Shown here piece after piece: positions 10,049-18,091 of a stretch of DNA of 64,000 nt; position 1 is the stretch's first letter; each line of letters begins with the position of its first letter. Made by a program: the position numbers and the translations under genes. The notes under the pieces are model-generated. The model made no database searches and was not told where the DNA came from. It was given only the letters and a program-made list of their open reading frames with translations. This stretch comes from Chitinophaga sp. CF418. GTDB lineage: Bacteria > Bacteroidota > Bacteroidia > Chitinophagales > Chitinophagaceae. The DNA lies in assembly GCF_900142925.1 (NCBI RefSeq), contig NZ_FRCN01000008.1:310001-374000 (forward strand). The letters are read 5' to 3'.

Positions 10049-10789
10049 ATGAAAACGAGCAACAATACTGTCCTTATAACAGGCGGTGGAGCAGGTATCG
10101 GCTTTCAAACAGCCAAACTATTATCTGAAAAAGGCAATCATGTCATTATTACCGGCAGAAATGCAGGCACTTTAGAAAAAGCAGCGGCACAGCTGAAAAA
10201 TGTAACACCGATAGTTTCGGATGTATCAAAAGAAGAAGATGTAAATGCACTGGTAAAAAAGCTTAAAGCAGAATTTCCAGCCTTGAATATTGTGATCAAC
10301 AACGCTGCGGCAGCGGAAGTATACAGACTGGAAGCTGGTGCGAATGCTTATGATAAAGCATCTCAGGAGATTCATACCAATTTTCTTTCTGTAATAAGAC
10401 TGAATGAATTGTTACTGCCATTGCTGGAAAAACAGGCAGCATCAGCGATCGTGAACGTTTCTTCTATCGTAGCCTTCTCTCCAGGCGCAAGACTCCCTGG
10501 TTATGCCGCCAGTAAAGCAGCCCTGCACTCTTATACACAGGTATTGAGACATACATTGTCTGATACCAACGTGAAAGTATTTGAACTGATGCCTCCATTA
10601 GTCAATACGGAATTTTCAAAAGAGATCGGCGGTGAGAATGGTATGCCTCCGGCAGCAGTGGCAGAAGCATTCGTGGAAGCGCTGGCTACAGATCATTATG
10701 AAATACATGTAGGAAATACCGCTGACTTTTATAAATTATTCCTTTCCTCTCCTGCTGAGGCTTTCGCAGTAATGAACAGCGGAAGATAA
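10049..10789 (+). CDS. Short-chain dehydrogenase/reductase (DltE-like SDR)
   Basis: 246 residues with all classical SDR marks: TGGGAGIG cofactor loop at about 11-18, NNAA near 90, the catalytic Ser in VNVSSIVAF, and YAASK (Tyr-x3-Lys) near 155. It fits the DltE-like group of small NAD(P)-dependent oxidoreductases acting on unknown carbonyl or alcohol substrates. It sits between the TetR gene and the DHA2 exporter and is flanked by the shared palindromes, so it probably modifies the same compound that the exporter removes. Confidence 0.88.
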   Translation: MKTSNNTVLITGGGAGIGFQTAKLLSEKGNHVIITGRNAGTLEKAAAQLKNVTPIVSDVSKEEDVNALVKKLKAEFPALNIVINNAAAAEVYRLEAGANAYDKASQEIHTNFLSVIRLNELLLPLLEKQAASAIVNVSSIVAFSPGARLPGYAASKAALHSYTQVLRHTLSDTNVKVFELMPPLVNTEFSKEIGGENGMPPAAVAEAFVEALATDHYEIHVGNTADFYKLFLSSPAEAFAVMNSGR

Positions 10790-10804
10790 ATCGTGCTTTT
10801 TTTT

Positions 10805-10838
10805 GACAGTTATTATACCGATTGGTATAATAACTGTC
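10805..10838. promoter_or_regulatory. TetR operator, copy 3, inside a 34-bp inverted repeat
   Basis: The core ATACCGATTGGTAT (10815-10828) is the third copy of the regulator box. It is embedded in a longer perfect inverted repeat with 15-bp arms (GACAGTTATTATACC, 10805-10819, and its complement at 10824-10838). The start of the MFS gene lies 18 bp further on. The long arms could also form an RNA hairpin after the SDR gene, so the element may have a second role in termination or attenuation. Confidence 0.75.
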
Positions 10839-10856
10839 TTCATATAATTCTTTTAC

Positions 10857-12398
10857 ATGAAAAGGACTATACTGCTGATCACCGTTATTGCTGCTGCGGT
10901 AATGGAGCTGATAGACACATCCATCGTCAATGTGGCATTATCGCATATGAGTGGTAACCTGGGTGCTACACTGGAAGACACTTCCTGGGTCATCACCGCA
11001 TATGCTATCGCCAATGTGATCATTATTCCTATCACCAGTTTCCTGTCGAATAAACTCGGCCGGCGAAATTATTACATCGGTTCCATCATCGCATTTACCT
11101 TCTTTTCATTCATGTGTGGCCAGGCCTCCAATATCTGGGTACTGATCATCTTCCGCTTCCTGCAGGGCATCGGTGGAGGCGCCCTTTTATCCGTTTCACA
11201 GGTTATTGTGTTTGAACTTTTCCCTAAAGAGAAACAGAATGTGGCCAGCGCCTTATTTGGCATCGGCGTATTCGTTGGTCCTACTATTGGTCCTACCCTG
11301 GGTGGTTACATCACGGAGTTCTACGACTGGCCATGGATATTCTTCATTAACGTTCCTATCGGTATTGTTGCTGCAGCCATCTGTTATGCACTATTGAAAG
11401 AACCGGAGGAGAAAGTAACAACAAGTAAAATTGACTGGGCAGGTATCATCCTGCTGGCGATTGGTATCGGATCCCTCCAGACAGTGCTGGAACGGGGTGA
11501 GACTGACGACTGGTTTGAAGCAGGATACATCATTTTCCTCAGTGTTACCGCTTTCTTTGGATTATTACTGTTCATATGGTGGGAACTCACTACGCCAACA
11601 CCGGTCGTTAACCTCCGGGTACTTAAAAGCAGGAACCTCAGTCTGGCCGCCATGCTGACCTTTGTCTCGGGCGTGGGCCTGTTCAGTTCTGTATTTCTGA
11701 CGCCCGTATTTGCGCAAAGACTACTGAATTTTACCCCTACACAAACAGGCCTGCTATTGCTGCCGGGCGCCATACTCGCTATCGGGGGACTGATCATCTC
11801 GGCCAGATTGTTACAAAGAGGCGTCTCTCCCATCGTTATGATCACCGCTGGCATGCTGATGTTTGTCGTCTTTAGCTGGCAGATGTCTGGCTATAACCTG
11901 GATGTCAGCGCCGGCAGTCTGACAACTACGCTGATCTGGAGAGGTGTTGGACTCGCTATGACAACGGTGCCGTTGTCCGTATTAGCGGTATCATCGCTTG
12001 CTCCGGCCGACTTTGCACAGGGAGCTGCTTTGAATAATATGATGCGGCAGCTGGGAGGTTCTTTTGGCCTCGCGATGGTAAATACTTATCTGGCCAACCG
12101 TAATGCGGTACACAGGTCAGACCTGGTATCAAATATTACAGCCGATAATCCGCTGGCGGTAAAGCGGCTGGCCGACTATACACAATTCTTCATATCAAAA
12201 GGCGCAGGCGTGGCGGACGCTCATGCCAAGGCATTGCGGCTCGTGGATGCTGGTATTACCAAACAAACTTCGATGCTGAGCTTCGATGATGCTTATATGT
12301 TAGTAGGGCTGGTGTTTTTGTGTTCATTGCCCTTATTACTCATGGCATCACCGAAGAAGAAAGGCGCAAAAGTACAGGTGGTACTCGCAGATCATTAG
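10857..12398 (+). CDS. DHA2 family MFS multidrug exporter (EmrB/QacA type)
   Basis: 513 residues with the 14-TM pattern of the DHA2 group. Helix 1 carries MELIDTSIVNVAL (the DHA2 signature with the membrane Asp), then WVITAYAIANVIIIP, NKLGRR in the first loop, and FRFLQGIGGGALL. It would export hydrophobic toxicants by proton antiport. It follows the SDR gene and has its own copy of the TetR operator. No adaptor (EmrA) gene lies next to it. Confidence 0.92.
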   Translation: MKRTILLITVIAAAVMELIDTSIVNVALSHMSGNLGATLEDTSWVITAYAIANVIIIPITSFLSNKLGRRNYYIGSIIAFTFFSFMCGQASNIWVLIIFRFLQGIGGGALLSVSQVIVFELFPKEKQNVASALFGIGVFVGPTIGPTLGGYITEFYDWPWIFFINVPIGIVAAAICYALLKEPEEKVTTSKIDWAGIILLAIGIGSLQTVLERGETDDWFEAGYIIFLSVTAFFGLLLFIWWELTTPTPVVNLRVLKSRNLSLAAMLTFVSGVGLFSSVFLTPVFAQRLLNFTPTQTGLLLLPGAILAIGGLIISARLLQRGVSPIVMITAGMLMFVVFSWQMSGYNLDVSAGSLTTTLIWRGVGLAMTTVPLSVLAVSSLAPADFAQGAALNNMMRQLGGSFGLAMVNTYLANRNAVHRSDLVSNITADNPLAVKRLADYTQFFISKGAGVADAHAKALRLVDAGITKQTSMLSFDDAYMLVGLVFLCSLPLLLMASPKKKGAKVQVVLADH

Positions 12399-12491
12399 GG
12401 ATGTTCTCGCTTTGTCAAGTATACCAGGGCTGGGGAAGTATTTGGCTCCCTGGCCCTTTTCGGCTAATTTACAGGCCATACCTGCCGGTGA

Positions 12492-13139
12492 ATGAAGAAC
12501 AACTACGACAATATTGCCAGATACTATGACTTCCTCAGCCGTATGGTATTTCGTACCACACAACAGGATGCACAGACGGCTCTCCTGCCCTATATTGAAA
12601 CACACAGTACAGTACTGATTGCAGGTGGAGGGACAGGCTGGATACTGGAGGAAATGGCAAAAATATGTCCATCGGATTTACACATTTATTATGTGGAGAT
12701 CTCTGCGAATATGATAGCGCTTGCAGAACAGCGGAAATATCAGCATGAGGTAACGTTTGTCAATATGGCGATAGAAGATTTCAACAACGATCTTTCTCAT
12801 ACTTTCGATGTCATCATCACACCTTTTCTTTTTGACAACTTTTCCCGGGAGAGAGTAACCCCTGTTTTTCTTCATCTTCATAACATGCTCAAACCGTCCG
12901 GCAGATGGTTATTTACCGATTTTCACTATCAAAAACAGGCGCCGCTGTGGCAGCGCGCATTACTGCGTAGCATGTACGTGTTCTTCCGGATATTATGTCA
13001 TGTGGAAGCTGATGCACTGGCAGACATTGAGCCCTTATTCAAAGAGCACCATTACACAGGTATTTTCGAGGCATTCTATTTCAGCAGGTTTATCCGGACG
13101 GCCGTTTACGGCAAGGAGGGACATGTTAATAATTGTTAA
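12492..13139 (+). CDS. Class I SAM-dependent methyltransferase
   Basis: 215 residues. SAM-binding motif I is VLIAGGGTGWILEEM at about 41-55, followed by an acidic strand end (YYVEIS) and FDVIITPFLFDNF as motif II. The C-terminal half is compact with no extra domain. The glycine-rich loop reads AGGGTG rather than the more usual DxGxGTG. Substrate unknown. It lies 93 bp after the DHA2 exporter and could be co-transcribed, but no operator is seen before it. Confidence 0.8.
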   Translation: MKNNYDNIARYYDFLSRMVFRTTQQDAQTALLPYIETHSTVLIAGGGTGWILEEMAKICPSDLHIYYVEISANMIALAEQRKYQHEVTFVNMAIEDFNNDLSHTFDVIITPFLFDNFSRERVTPVFLHLHNMLKPSGRWLFTDFHYQKQAPLWQRALLRSMYVFFRILCHVEADALADIEPLFKEHHYTGIFEAFYFSRFIRTAVYGKEGHVNNC

Positions 13140-13223
13140 ATAACAGCTACTGCGAAACCGTTTCATGGATGATTCGTGAGATTTAATAAAAATTTCATGC
13201 ATTCTATCCTGAACAACCACTAA

Positions 13224-13260
13224 TAAAAAAGAGGGATAGGCTTATTGCCTATCTCTCTTT
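13224..13260 (-). terminator. Rho-independent terminator overlapping the SDR stop codon
   Basis: A 14-bp stem (13228-13241 with 13247-13260, one G-U pair) with a 5-nt loop. On the minus strand it is followed by a U-rich tail (complement of the A-run at 13225-13230). The stem includes the TAG stop of the SDR gene. The A-run in the opposite orientation does not favour plus-strand use. Confidence 0.75.
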
Positions 13261-14145
13261 CAAATCTCCAGACTCCCGGCCTATAGATTCACGTTCTTTG
13301 TGGGAAGCACTATGGCCAGAAGCCGTTCTCCCATCTTCTTTCTCTGACGGCTCCATGAGCTTACGCATGTTCACGGCATTTGTTTCATCACTCAATAAAT
13401 TCGCCATATAAACATGCATCTTTGTTTTGCCGCCGGATATTACACGACTTTCCCCACTCATTAGTGCTTCATAACCATCATGGGCTACGTCTTCCGGTGT
13501 TTGCAGGGACTCTTCACGATACGCCTTTGTATACTCCATATTCGCTTTATGGAAAAAGTCCGTATCTGATGCCCCTGGCAGTAGTACAGTAACATTTACA
13601 CCGGTTCCTTCCAATTCATTACTAATGGCGGCGCTGAATGAAATGACAAAAGCTTTTGTGGCTGCATAAACTGACAATAATGGCATAGGCGCTTTACCAG
13701 CCTCAGAACCCAATTGCAGTATATGCCCATCACCTCTCGCTGCCATATCAGTAGCAAAATATTTTGTCAATGCTACCAGCGAACAAATATTCAGCTGGAT
13801 AATATCAAGGCTGCGCTGCAGATCAATATCTATGAAACGCCCCCACTCTCCCTGTCCGGCGTCATTCACCAGGTAATTCACCACGATACCCCGAGTCCGT
13901 ACTTCATCATATATCTCTTTCGCTGCAGTCGGCCGGAACAGATCACTGGAAATAGGTGTCACCTCGATATTATATTGCTGCTTCAATTCATCAGTCACTT
14001 CCTGTAGCCTTTCCTGCGATCTCGCAACGATCACCAGGCTAAAGCCATCCTTTGCAAACAACTTTGCCAACTCATATCCGAAACCGCTCGTGGCGCCAGT
14101 GATCAGTGCATATTGATTACGGTTGTTTACATTAATTACTGGCAT
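13249..14145 (-). CDS. SDR family oxidoreductase (acyl/sterol-type short-chain dehydrogenase)
   Basis: 298 residues from ATG 14145; a TTG seven codons upstream is a weaker start. SDR motifs: TGATSGFGYELAK near the N-terminus, NDAG (variant of NNAG) near 86, and Ser then YAATK (Tyr-x3-Lys) near 155. The middle is typical of the DltE/YqjQ-like group. The C-terminal 45 residues are hydrophilic and rich in Ser, Glu and Lys (GHSASHKERESIGRES), unlike the compact end of most SDRs. That tail could be disordered. A strong terminator overlaps its stop codon. Confidence 0.85.
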   Translation of the reverse strand: MPVINVNNRNQYALITGATSGFGYELAKLFAKDGFSLVIVARSQERLQEVTDELKQQYNIEVTPISSDLFRPTAAKEIYDEVRTRGIVVNYLVNDAGQGEWGRFIDIDLQRSLDIIQLNICSLVALTKYFATDMAARGDGHILQLGSEAGKAPMPLLSVYAATKAFVISFSAAISNELEGTGVNVTVLLPGASDTDFFHKANMEYTKAYREESLQTPEDVAHDGYEALMSGESRVISGGKTKMHVYMANLLSDETNAVNMRKLMEPSEKEDGRTASGHSASHKERESIGRESGDLKER

Positions 14146-14162
14146 ACATTTCAGTTTAAATA

Positions 14163-14366
14163 TCAACGGGAATTCTTAAGACTCTCCGGAGCTTCTTTCA
14201 GTTCGTCCTTTCGTTTTTTTGCTTCAGGAGTTACATCTTTTGCGCCTTTATTATCACGTTCCCATTCGGTCTGCTCTGGAGATGCTTGTGAAGCCTCAGC
14301 TGCTTCTGATTGTTCAGCTTTGCCGGTAAGGTCTTCTTTTGTCATCTTTACTTTATCCTGTCCCAT
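14163..14366 (-). CDS. Small hydrophilic charged protein, unknown function
   Basis: 67 residues with no hydrophobic core, rich in Glu, Lys, Ala and Gln (TKEDLTGKAEQSEAAEASQA near the middle). It looks disordered, like small stress-related proteins found in soil Bacteroidota, but I do not recognise a defined family. It lies 17 bp upstream of the SDR start on the same strand and may be its operon partner. Composition and position support it as a real gene; function unknown. Confidence 0.55.
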   Translation of the reverse strand: MGQDKVKMTKEDLTGKAEQSEAAEASQASPEQTEWERDNKGAKDVTPEAKKRKDELKEAPESLKNSR

Positions 14367-14524
14367 AACTTAAAATTTAAGCGTGAAGAATAATTTATAA
14401 AGATCAAACAACAAGCCATGTATGCTGTTGTGTGGGAGCAAGCGTAGTCAACCGGCATATTTGTATACATGCTGGTACAGCAGTGTGGAAATAATTACTG
14501 GGTAACAAACCTGCGGCAATCTCT

Positions 14525-14926
14525 TCAATCGGCAGGCTGAACAGGCGCTTCTTTCTCTGTTCCTGCAATCAGGCTTTCCCTTCCTATCAGGTTCTGTTCT
14601 CCCAGAGACAGGTTATCTGTACGTGTGGTTTGCAACCAGCCTGTCCTGGAGCGTCTGAATATCTGTATGGCAAGGCCCATGTCCCTATAAAAGTCTCTTT
14701 CTACTTCTGCTACAGTACGGTGTTCGCTAATATCTATCCAGCCAAAACTATGGATCAGACGGATCTCCTCGATAGGAGTATCGCCAGAAAGCTTTTTATT
14801 GTTTGCGGTGCCTTCCCCCTGTTCATGCGGACAGAGATAACATTCCAGTTTCAGGTAAGGATACACCTCGTGAAACTTATTCTGGATGTTACGCAAAACA
14901 TCTTCTTCACTGATATATATTTCCAT
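14525..14926 (-). CDS. Hypothetical protein, 133 aa
   Basis: ATG at 14926 (MEIYISEEDVLRNIQNKF) is preferred. The longer reading to 15139 adds 71 residues of odd composition over what looks like the leader. The protein is soluble with a predicted mixed alpha/beta N-terminal 100 residues (YPYLKLECYLCPHEQG, then SFGWIDISEHRTVAEVERDF) and a polar tail. The leader AAAACGCAACAAG resembles that of the acidic protein at 37876. No family recognised. Confidence 0.6.
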   Translation of the reverse strand: MEIYISEEDVLRNIQNKFHEVYPYLKLECYLCPHEQGEGTANNKKLSGDTPIEEIRLIHSFGWIDISEHRTVAEVERDFYRDMGLAIQIFRRSRTGWLQTTRTDNLSLGEQNLIGRESLIAGTEKEAPVQPAD

Positions 14927-15108
14927 CTTGTTGCGTTTTAATGAGTTAATGATACACCCGTCATCCTTTCCTGTGCATTCCCTTTTTTGTAAAACAAACA
15001 GGTGAATTATTAGTTGCAGGAGTGTGACAAGATGTTTCAAAGTTAAAGCGCCGGAGATGGGAGGGCAATGATGGAGGTTATAAAGAAAGATGTTTATAAT
15101 CAGGGCAA

Positions 15109-15513
15109 TTATTCTCCCGGCAACAGCGGAAGAATACAATCCTGCAGGTAAGAACCTCTCAACTGACTGTAAAAGATACCACGGGTTATGCCGGTGGCAA
15201 CCCTGGAAACGGCCTGCCCGATGTCGGGAGATATCAAATATTCTCCGCTTGTTTGACGCGTCAGTGTTCCGTCAAACGAAGAAATACCGAAGCCACATGC
15301 CGCCGTTACGGTAGCAAGAGGGAGGGTATAACCGGATTGTATTACTGTTATAGTGGTGAATACGATGACCAGTTGTTTGTCGACGTTTGTCTTTTGTTCC
15401 TGTTGAACATTGAACTCATAACTAAGCTGTTTTTCCTTGCTTCCGGCTGGCGGTTCCGGTAACAGAGAAAAGGAAAGCAGTTCAATGCCATGTAAGTTAA
15501 AGGAGGTTTCCAA
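15109..15513 (-). CDS. SecB-like chaperone, third gene of a putative toxin-antitoxin-chaperone module
   Basis: 134 residues. The pattern follows SecB: a short N-terminal strand (FNLHGIELLSFSLL), a central strand pair (QLSYEFNVQQEQ, then LVIVFTTITVIQSG), a Gly-Phe strand (AACGFGISSFDG), and a C-terminal helix plus loop (ISPDIGQAVSRVATGITRGIF ending ILPLLPG). The last part corresponds to the SecB region around CPNILFPYARE and VSRGTFPQLNL. No ATG exists in frame before this; the start is probably TTG 15513. It lies 37 bp after the XRE antitoxin gene, the order known for SecB-TA in M. tuberculosis. Homology judged by eye. Confidence 0.6.
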   Translation of the reverse strand: METSFNLHGIELLSFSLLPEPPAGSKEKQLSYEFNVQQEQKTNVDKQLVIVFTTITVIQSGYTLPLATVTAACGFGISSFDGTLTRQTSGEYLISPDIGQAVSRVATGITRGIFYSQLRGSYLQDCILPLLPGE

Positions 15514-15550
15514 TTTGAGCCTATTATATTAAAGAAAAAACAGCCTATGC

Positions 15551-15973
15551 TCAGGCATTAACAGGGGTGCCGCTTTGATCGGCTATTTTATACAATGGTC
15601 CCTGAATAGCATCCTTTAAGGATGAAGGGACCACCGGAACAGTAACATTGACTTTCAGTGGTGACCGTGTGGTTGTCATGTCGGCATCCAGTAGCCTGAT
15701 ACCCAGTACCCGCTGAATATCTACTAATGTATCCATGGTAAAATTGTGGGTACCACTCAACCATTTAGATACCAGGGACGGGCTTTTTAGGTGGAGCTCC
15801 CTGGCGAGATCAAGGCTTTTCCAGCCCTTGGCTTTGAGGCCCGCGTGGATCTTGGCGGCCATCTTCATTTTGTGATCTATCTGATCTTGCTCTGTGGGAG
15901 TGATATGACTCAGTAAATTGTTTACCAGATCACTGGTGTAGTCAGTCTTGTTTGCATCAAAGTTTTCCATCAT
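15551..15973 (-). CDS. XRE-family HTH antitoxin (HigA-like) with C-terminal extension
   Basis: 140 residues. The HTH spans about 38-92 (KIHAGLKAKGWKSLDLAREL, then SPSLVSKWLSGTHNFTMDTL, then IQRVLGIRL). Before it is an acidic/polar N-terminal arm. After it is a tail of about 45 residues rich in Val, Pro and Ser (KVNVTVPVVPSSLKDAI). That tail is where chaperone-addicted antitoxins carry their SecB-binding ChAD segment, and here a SecB-like gene follows. The gene begins 7 bp after the toxin-like gene. It probably binds the inverted repeats upstream of the module. Confidence 0.8.
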   Translation of the reverse strand: MMENFDANKTDYTSDLVNNLLSHITPTEQDQIDHKMKMAAKIHAGLKAKGWKSLDLARELHLKSPSLVSKWLSGTHNFTMDTLVDIQRVLGIRLLDADMTTTRSPLKVNVTVPVVPSSLKDAIQGPLYKIADQSGTPVNA

Positions 15974-15980
15974 GTTGTTT

Positions 15981-16466
15981 TTAACGAATAAGTAATAAAT
16001 CTCCTTCCAGTTTTAACCGGTTGAGGGATATTCTTAAAGTATTATCCTTTAGCCGGGTACGGATTATTTTCGAATAATGCATCATCTCATTCACTTCCCG
16101 GGCCAGCTTGGGATCATCCTGCCAGGCCCGTACCTTTTTAGGGCCTCCGCCTCCCACGATAATCATCTGCTCACTCAGGCGAATACAGTACAAACGCAGA
16201 TGCTTATCAGGAATATCATAAAGGGCACAGACCTGGTCATTCCATTCAAGTCCTTCATCCAATTTAAAATAAGTACTGACTGCCCCGGTTACATTGCCAA
16301 TACTCTTTAACCGCCCCATAATACTTAGCAGATCCTGAAAGAACTCTTTTTGGTATTCCATTACAAACCGGTCTAAAAAAGCATGCTGACTTTCTTCAGT
16401 GACAATGCTATAGACCGAAGCCTTCCTACCTGAAAGATTAGTCAGGTAAACCAATTTTGATTTCAC
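15981..16466 (-). CDS. Putative toxin (RelE/HigB-like), first gene of the toxin-antitoxin-chaperone module
   Basis: 161 residues from a GTG start at 16466; no in-frame ATG lies nearby. The core LRLYCIRLSEQMIIVGGGGPKK at about 89-110 resembles the central strands of RelE/HigB toxins, followed by a Lys/Arg/Asp-rich helix (VRAWQDDPKLAREVNEMM). Proteins of this type next to XRE genes recur in Bacteroidota. Toxin-first order is the higBA type. RNase activity is inferred, and the catalytic residues are not obvious. Confidence 0.55.
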   Translation of the reverse strand: MKSKLVYLTNLSGRKASVYSIVTEESQHAFLDRFVMEYQKEFFQDLLSIMGRLKSIGNVTGAVSTYFKLDEGLEWNDQVCALYDIPDKHLRLYCIRLSEQMIIVGGGGPKKVRAWQDDPKLAREVNEMMHYSKIIRTRLKDNTLRISLNRLKLEGDLLLIR

Positions 16467-16499
16467 TTAAAGATGAACTTTTACGAAGTTAACAATATT

Positions 16500-16572
16500 A
16501 AATCACTTTTGAGTGATTTTTTACCAATTTTTTTTTACCTAAAAGTAAATTACAACATATATCGGTAATTTA
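16500..16572. promoter_or_regulatory. Two inverted repeats upstream of the toxin-antitoxin module
   Basis: IR1: AAATCACT-TTTG-AGTGATTT (16500-16519). IR2: TAAATTAC (16546-16553) paired with GTAATTTA (16565-16572). Both are perfect with 8-bp arms and lie 33-110 bp before the toxin GTG. The positions suit autorepression by the XRE antitoxin. The region is very AT-rich, so one of the repeats could be chance. Confidence 0.45.
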
Positions 16573-16667
16573 TCACTTTGGTACTCATACTTTCTTTTTT
16601 CCTTCTCTTAAACCGGGTCGCTTTCTTTTCTTAAGCTAGGTTAATGGATTGCTCCTCTTTTCCGGCG

Positions 16668-16683
16668 TATATTTGTTGCAACA
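16668..16683 (+). promoter_or_regulatory. Bacteroidota-type -7 box and TGTTGCAACA palindrome before pirin gene
   Basis: TATATTTG (16668-16675) fits TAnnTTTG, the -7 consensus of the Bacteroidota primary sigma factor. It overlaps a perfect 10-bp palindrome TGTTGCAACA (16674-16683), which could be a repressor site. A TTG at 16649 is the only -33 candidate, with shorter than usual spacing. Confidence 0.45.
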
Positions 16684-16701
16684 TATAAATACAATCTGAT
16701 C

Positions 16702-17421
16702 ATGGCAAAAACAGTATTACATAAGGCAGCAACACGTGGACATGCAGACCACGGATGGCTAGACAGCCATCATACCTTCAGTTTTGCCAACTACTACAAT
16801 CCTGAAAGGATGCAGTTTGGCGCCCTGCGGGTACTCAATGATGATATAGTAGCTGGTGGAAGAGGTTTTGATGCTCATCCTCATGATAATATGGAAATCA
16901 TCAGTATTCCCCTGGAAGGAGCCCTCGAACACAAGGATAACCTGGGAAATACGGTGATCACCAAAGCAGGTGAGATACAGGTAATGAGTACAGGAACCGG
17001 TGTTTTTCACAGTGAATACAACGCCAATACCGATATACCTGCTGAATTCCTGCAGATCTGGCTATTTCCCAATCAGCTGAACGTCACTCCAAGATATGAC
17101 CAGGTAACAGTGGATATTAACAACAGGCCTAATCAGCTGCAACAGCTGATCTCCCCTGATCCCAATGGAAAAGGTACCTGGTTGTACCAGAACGCATGGT
17201 TCCATATGGGCCGGTTTGACAAAGGTGGAGAGACGACTTATGAAATTAAAAAACAAGGGAACGGTGTCTACTTCTTTGTTATCAAGGGAAAATTCATCAT
17301 CAACGGGCAGGAACTGGATAATAGAGACGGATATGGGGTGGAAGACACAAGTCAATTCACCATCGTTTCACAGGAGGAAGATGCGCAGCTGCTGGTGATA
17401 GATGTACCAATATTCAGTTGA
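16702..17421 (+). CDS. Pirin family protein (YhhW-type bicupin)
   Basis: 239 residues. The N-terminal cupin holds HADHGWLDSHHTFSF at about 14-28 and the metal-binding set HPHDNMEIIS plus GVFHSEYN downstream. The family includes quercetin 2,3-dioxygenase-like enzymes and redox-sensing pirins; E. coli YhhW has quercetinase activity in vitro. It precedes by 81 bp a nitroreductase/pirin/dioxygenase run, so a role with aromatic or quinone compounds is likely. It has its own promoter-like sequence. Confidence 0.9.
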   Translation: MAKTVLHKAATRGHADHGWLDSHHTFSFANYYNPERMQFGALRVLNDDIVAGGRGFDAHPHDNMEIISIPLEGALEHKDNLGNTVITKAGEIQVMSTGTGVFHSEYNANTDIPAEFLQIWLFPNQLNVTPRYDQVTVDINNRPNQLQQLISPDPNGKGTWLYQNAWFHMGRFDKGGETTYEIKKQGNGVYFFVIKGKFIINGQELDNRDGYGVEDTSQFTIVSQEEDAQLLVIDVPIFS

Positions 17422-17454
17422 ATTTGACAACTTATTGCTGAAAAAACATTCGTT

Positions 17455-17470
17455 GTTACATATACCTTTG
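17455..17470 (+). promoter_or_regulatory. Probable -7 promoter element of the quinone-response operon
   Basis: TACCTTTG (17463-17470) matches TAnnTTTG and lies 32 bp before the nitroreductase ATG. The 16 bases GTTACATATACCTTTG (17455-17470) are identical to 60309-60324 in the AHSA1/ArsR promoter, where they form half of an operator. No clear -33 TTTG at the right distance. Confidence 0.45.
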
Positions 17471-17502
17471 CTTAACATAAACATTAATATAAATCAAAAC
17501 AT

Positions 17503-18081
17503 ATGTCTCCAATTAAGATTGCCAACACACAAAATGAAGTACTGGATCTGATCAAAAACAGGTGGAGTCCCCGTTCATTTTCCACCAAAGATCTGAGTAC
17601 GGCAACAGTTGAGACCATCCTTGAAGCAGGATCATGGGCGCCCAGTGCAAACAATTCACAACCCTGGCGCTTTATATATGCATTACGTGGTACCCCGGGT
17701 TTTGACAAGCTGCTTTCAACACTGGCTCCCGGTAACGTACCCTGGGCTAAAAATGCGGCTGCACTGGTGGCTTCTGTAGGCATCCGTGAGCTACCTGACA
17801 CCCAGCAGAAAAATCATTATTACATGCACGACGTTGGTATGGCTACATCTTTTATGCTGTTACAGGCTTTAAACATGAGTGTTTATGGGCACGTGATGGC
17901 AGGATTCAATAAACAGCATGCTGCAGAACTAATGGGTTTATCTGCCAATGAAGAACCAGTATCCATGCTGGCGCTGGGATATATTGACAGCGCGGAAAAA
18001 CTGGATGAACCTTACAAAACAAGGGAATTAACTCCCAGAAGCCGCAATCCGATATCTGCGATTGCAGCCCACCTGGACTAA
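17503..18081 (+). CDS. Nitroreductase family protein (MhqN-like)
   Basis: 192 residues, an FMN-dependent nitroreductase fold. RWSPRSF near residue 18 and EAGSWAPSANNSQPWRF at about 46-62 are the FMN-binding signatures, and the C-terminal part keeps GY(I)DSAEKLDEPYK. Such enzymes reduce quinones or nitroaromatics with NAD(P)H. It is the first gene of a compact run with pirin, ring-cleaving dioxygenase and hydrolase. This matches the content of Bacillus mhqNOD, where the nitroreductase MhqN acts with MhqO and MhqD. Confidence 0.9.
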   Translation: MSPIKIANTQNEVLDLIKNRWSPRSFSTKDLSTATVETILEAGSWAPSANNSQPWRFIYALRGTPGFDKLLSTLAPGNVPWAKNAAALVASVGIRELPDTQQKNHYYMHDVGMATSFMLLQALNMSVYGHVMAGFNKQHAAELMGLSANEEPVSMLALGYIDSAEKLDEPYKTRELTPRSRNPISAIAAHLD

Positions 18082-18091
18082 ATCGTGTTAT

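Noticed and set aside
14927-15139. N-terminal extension of the 133-aa protein
   Set aside because: The extension is hydrophobic and of odd composition, and ATG 14926 has an A-rich leader.
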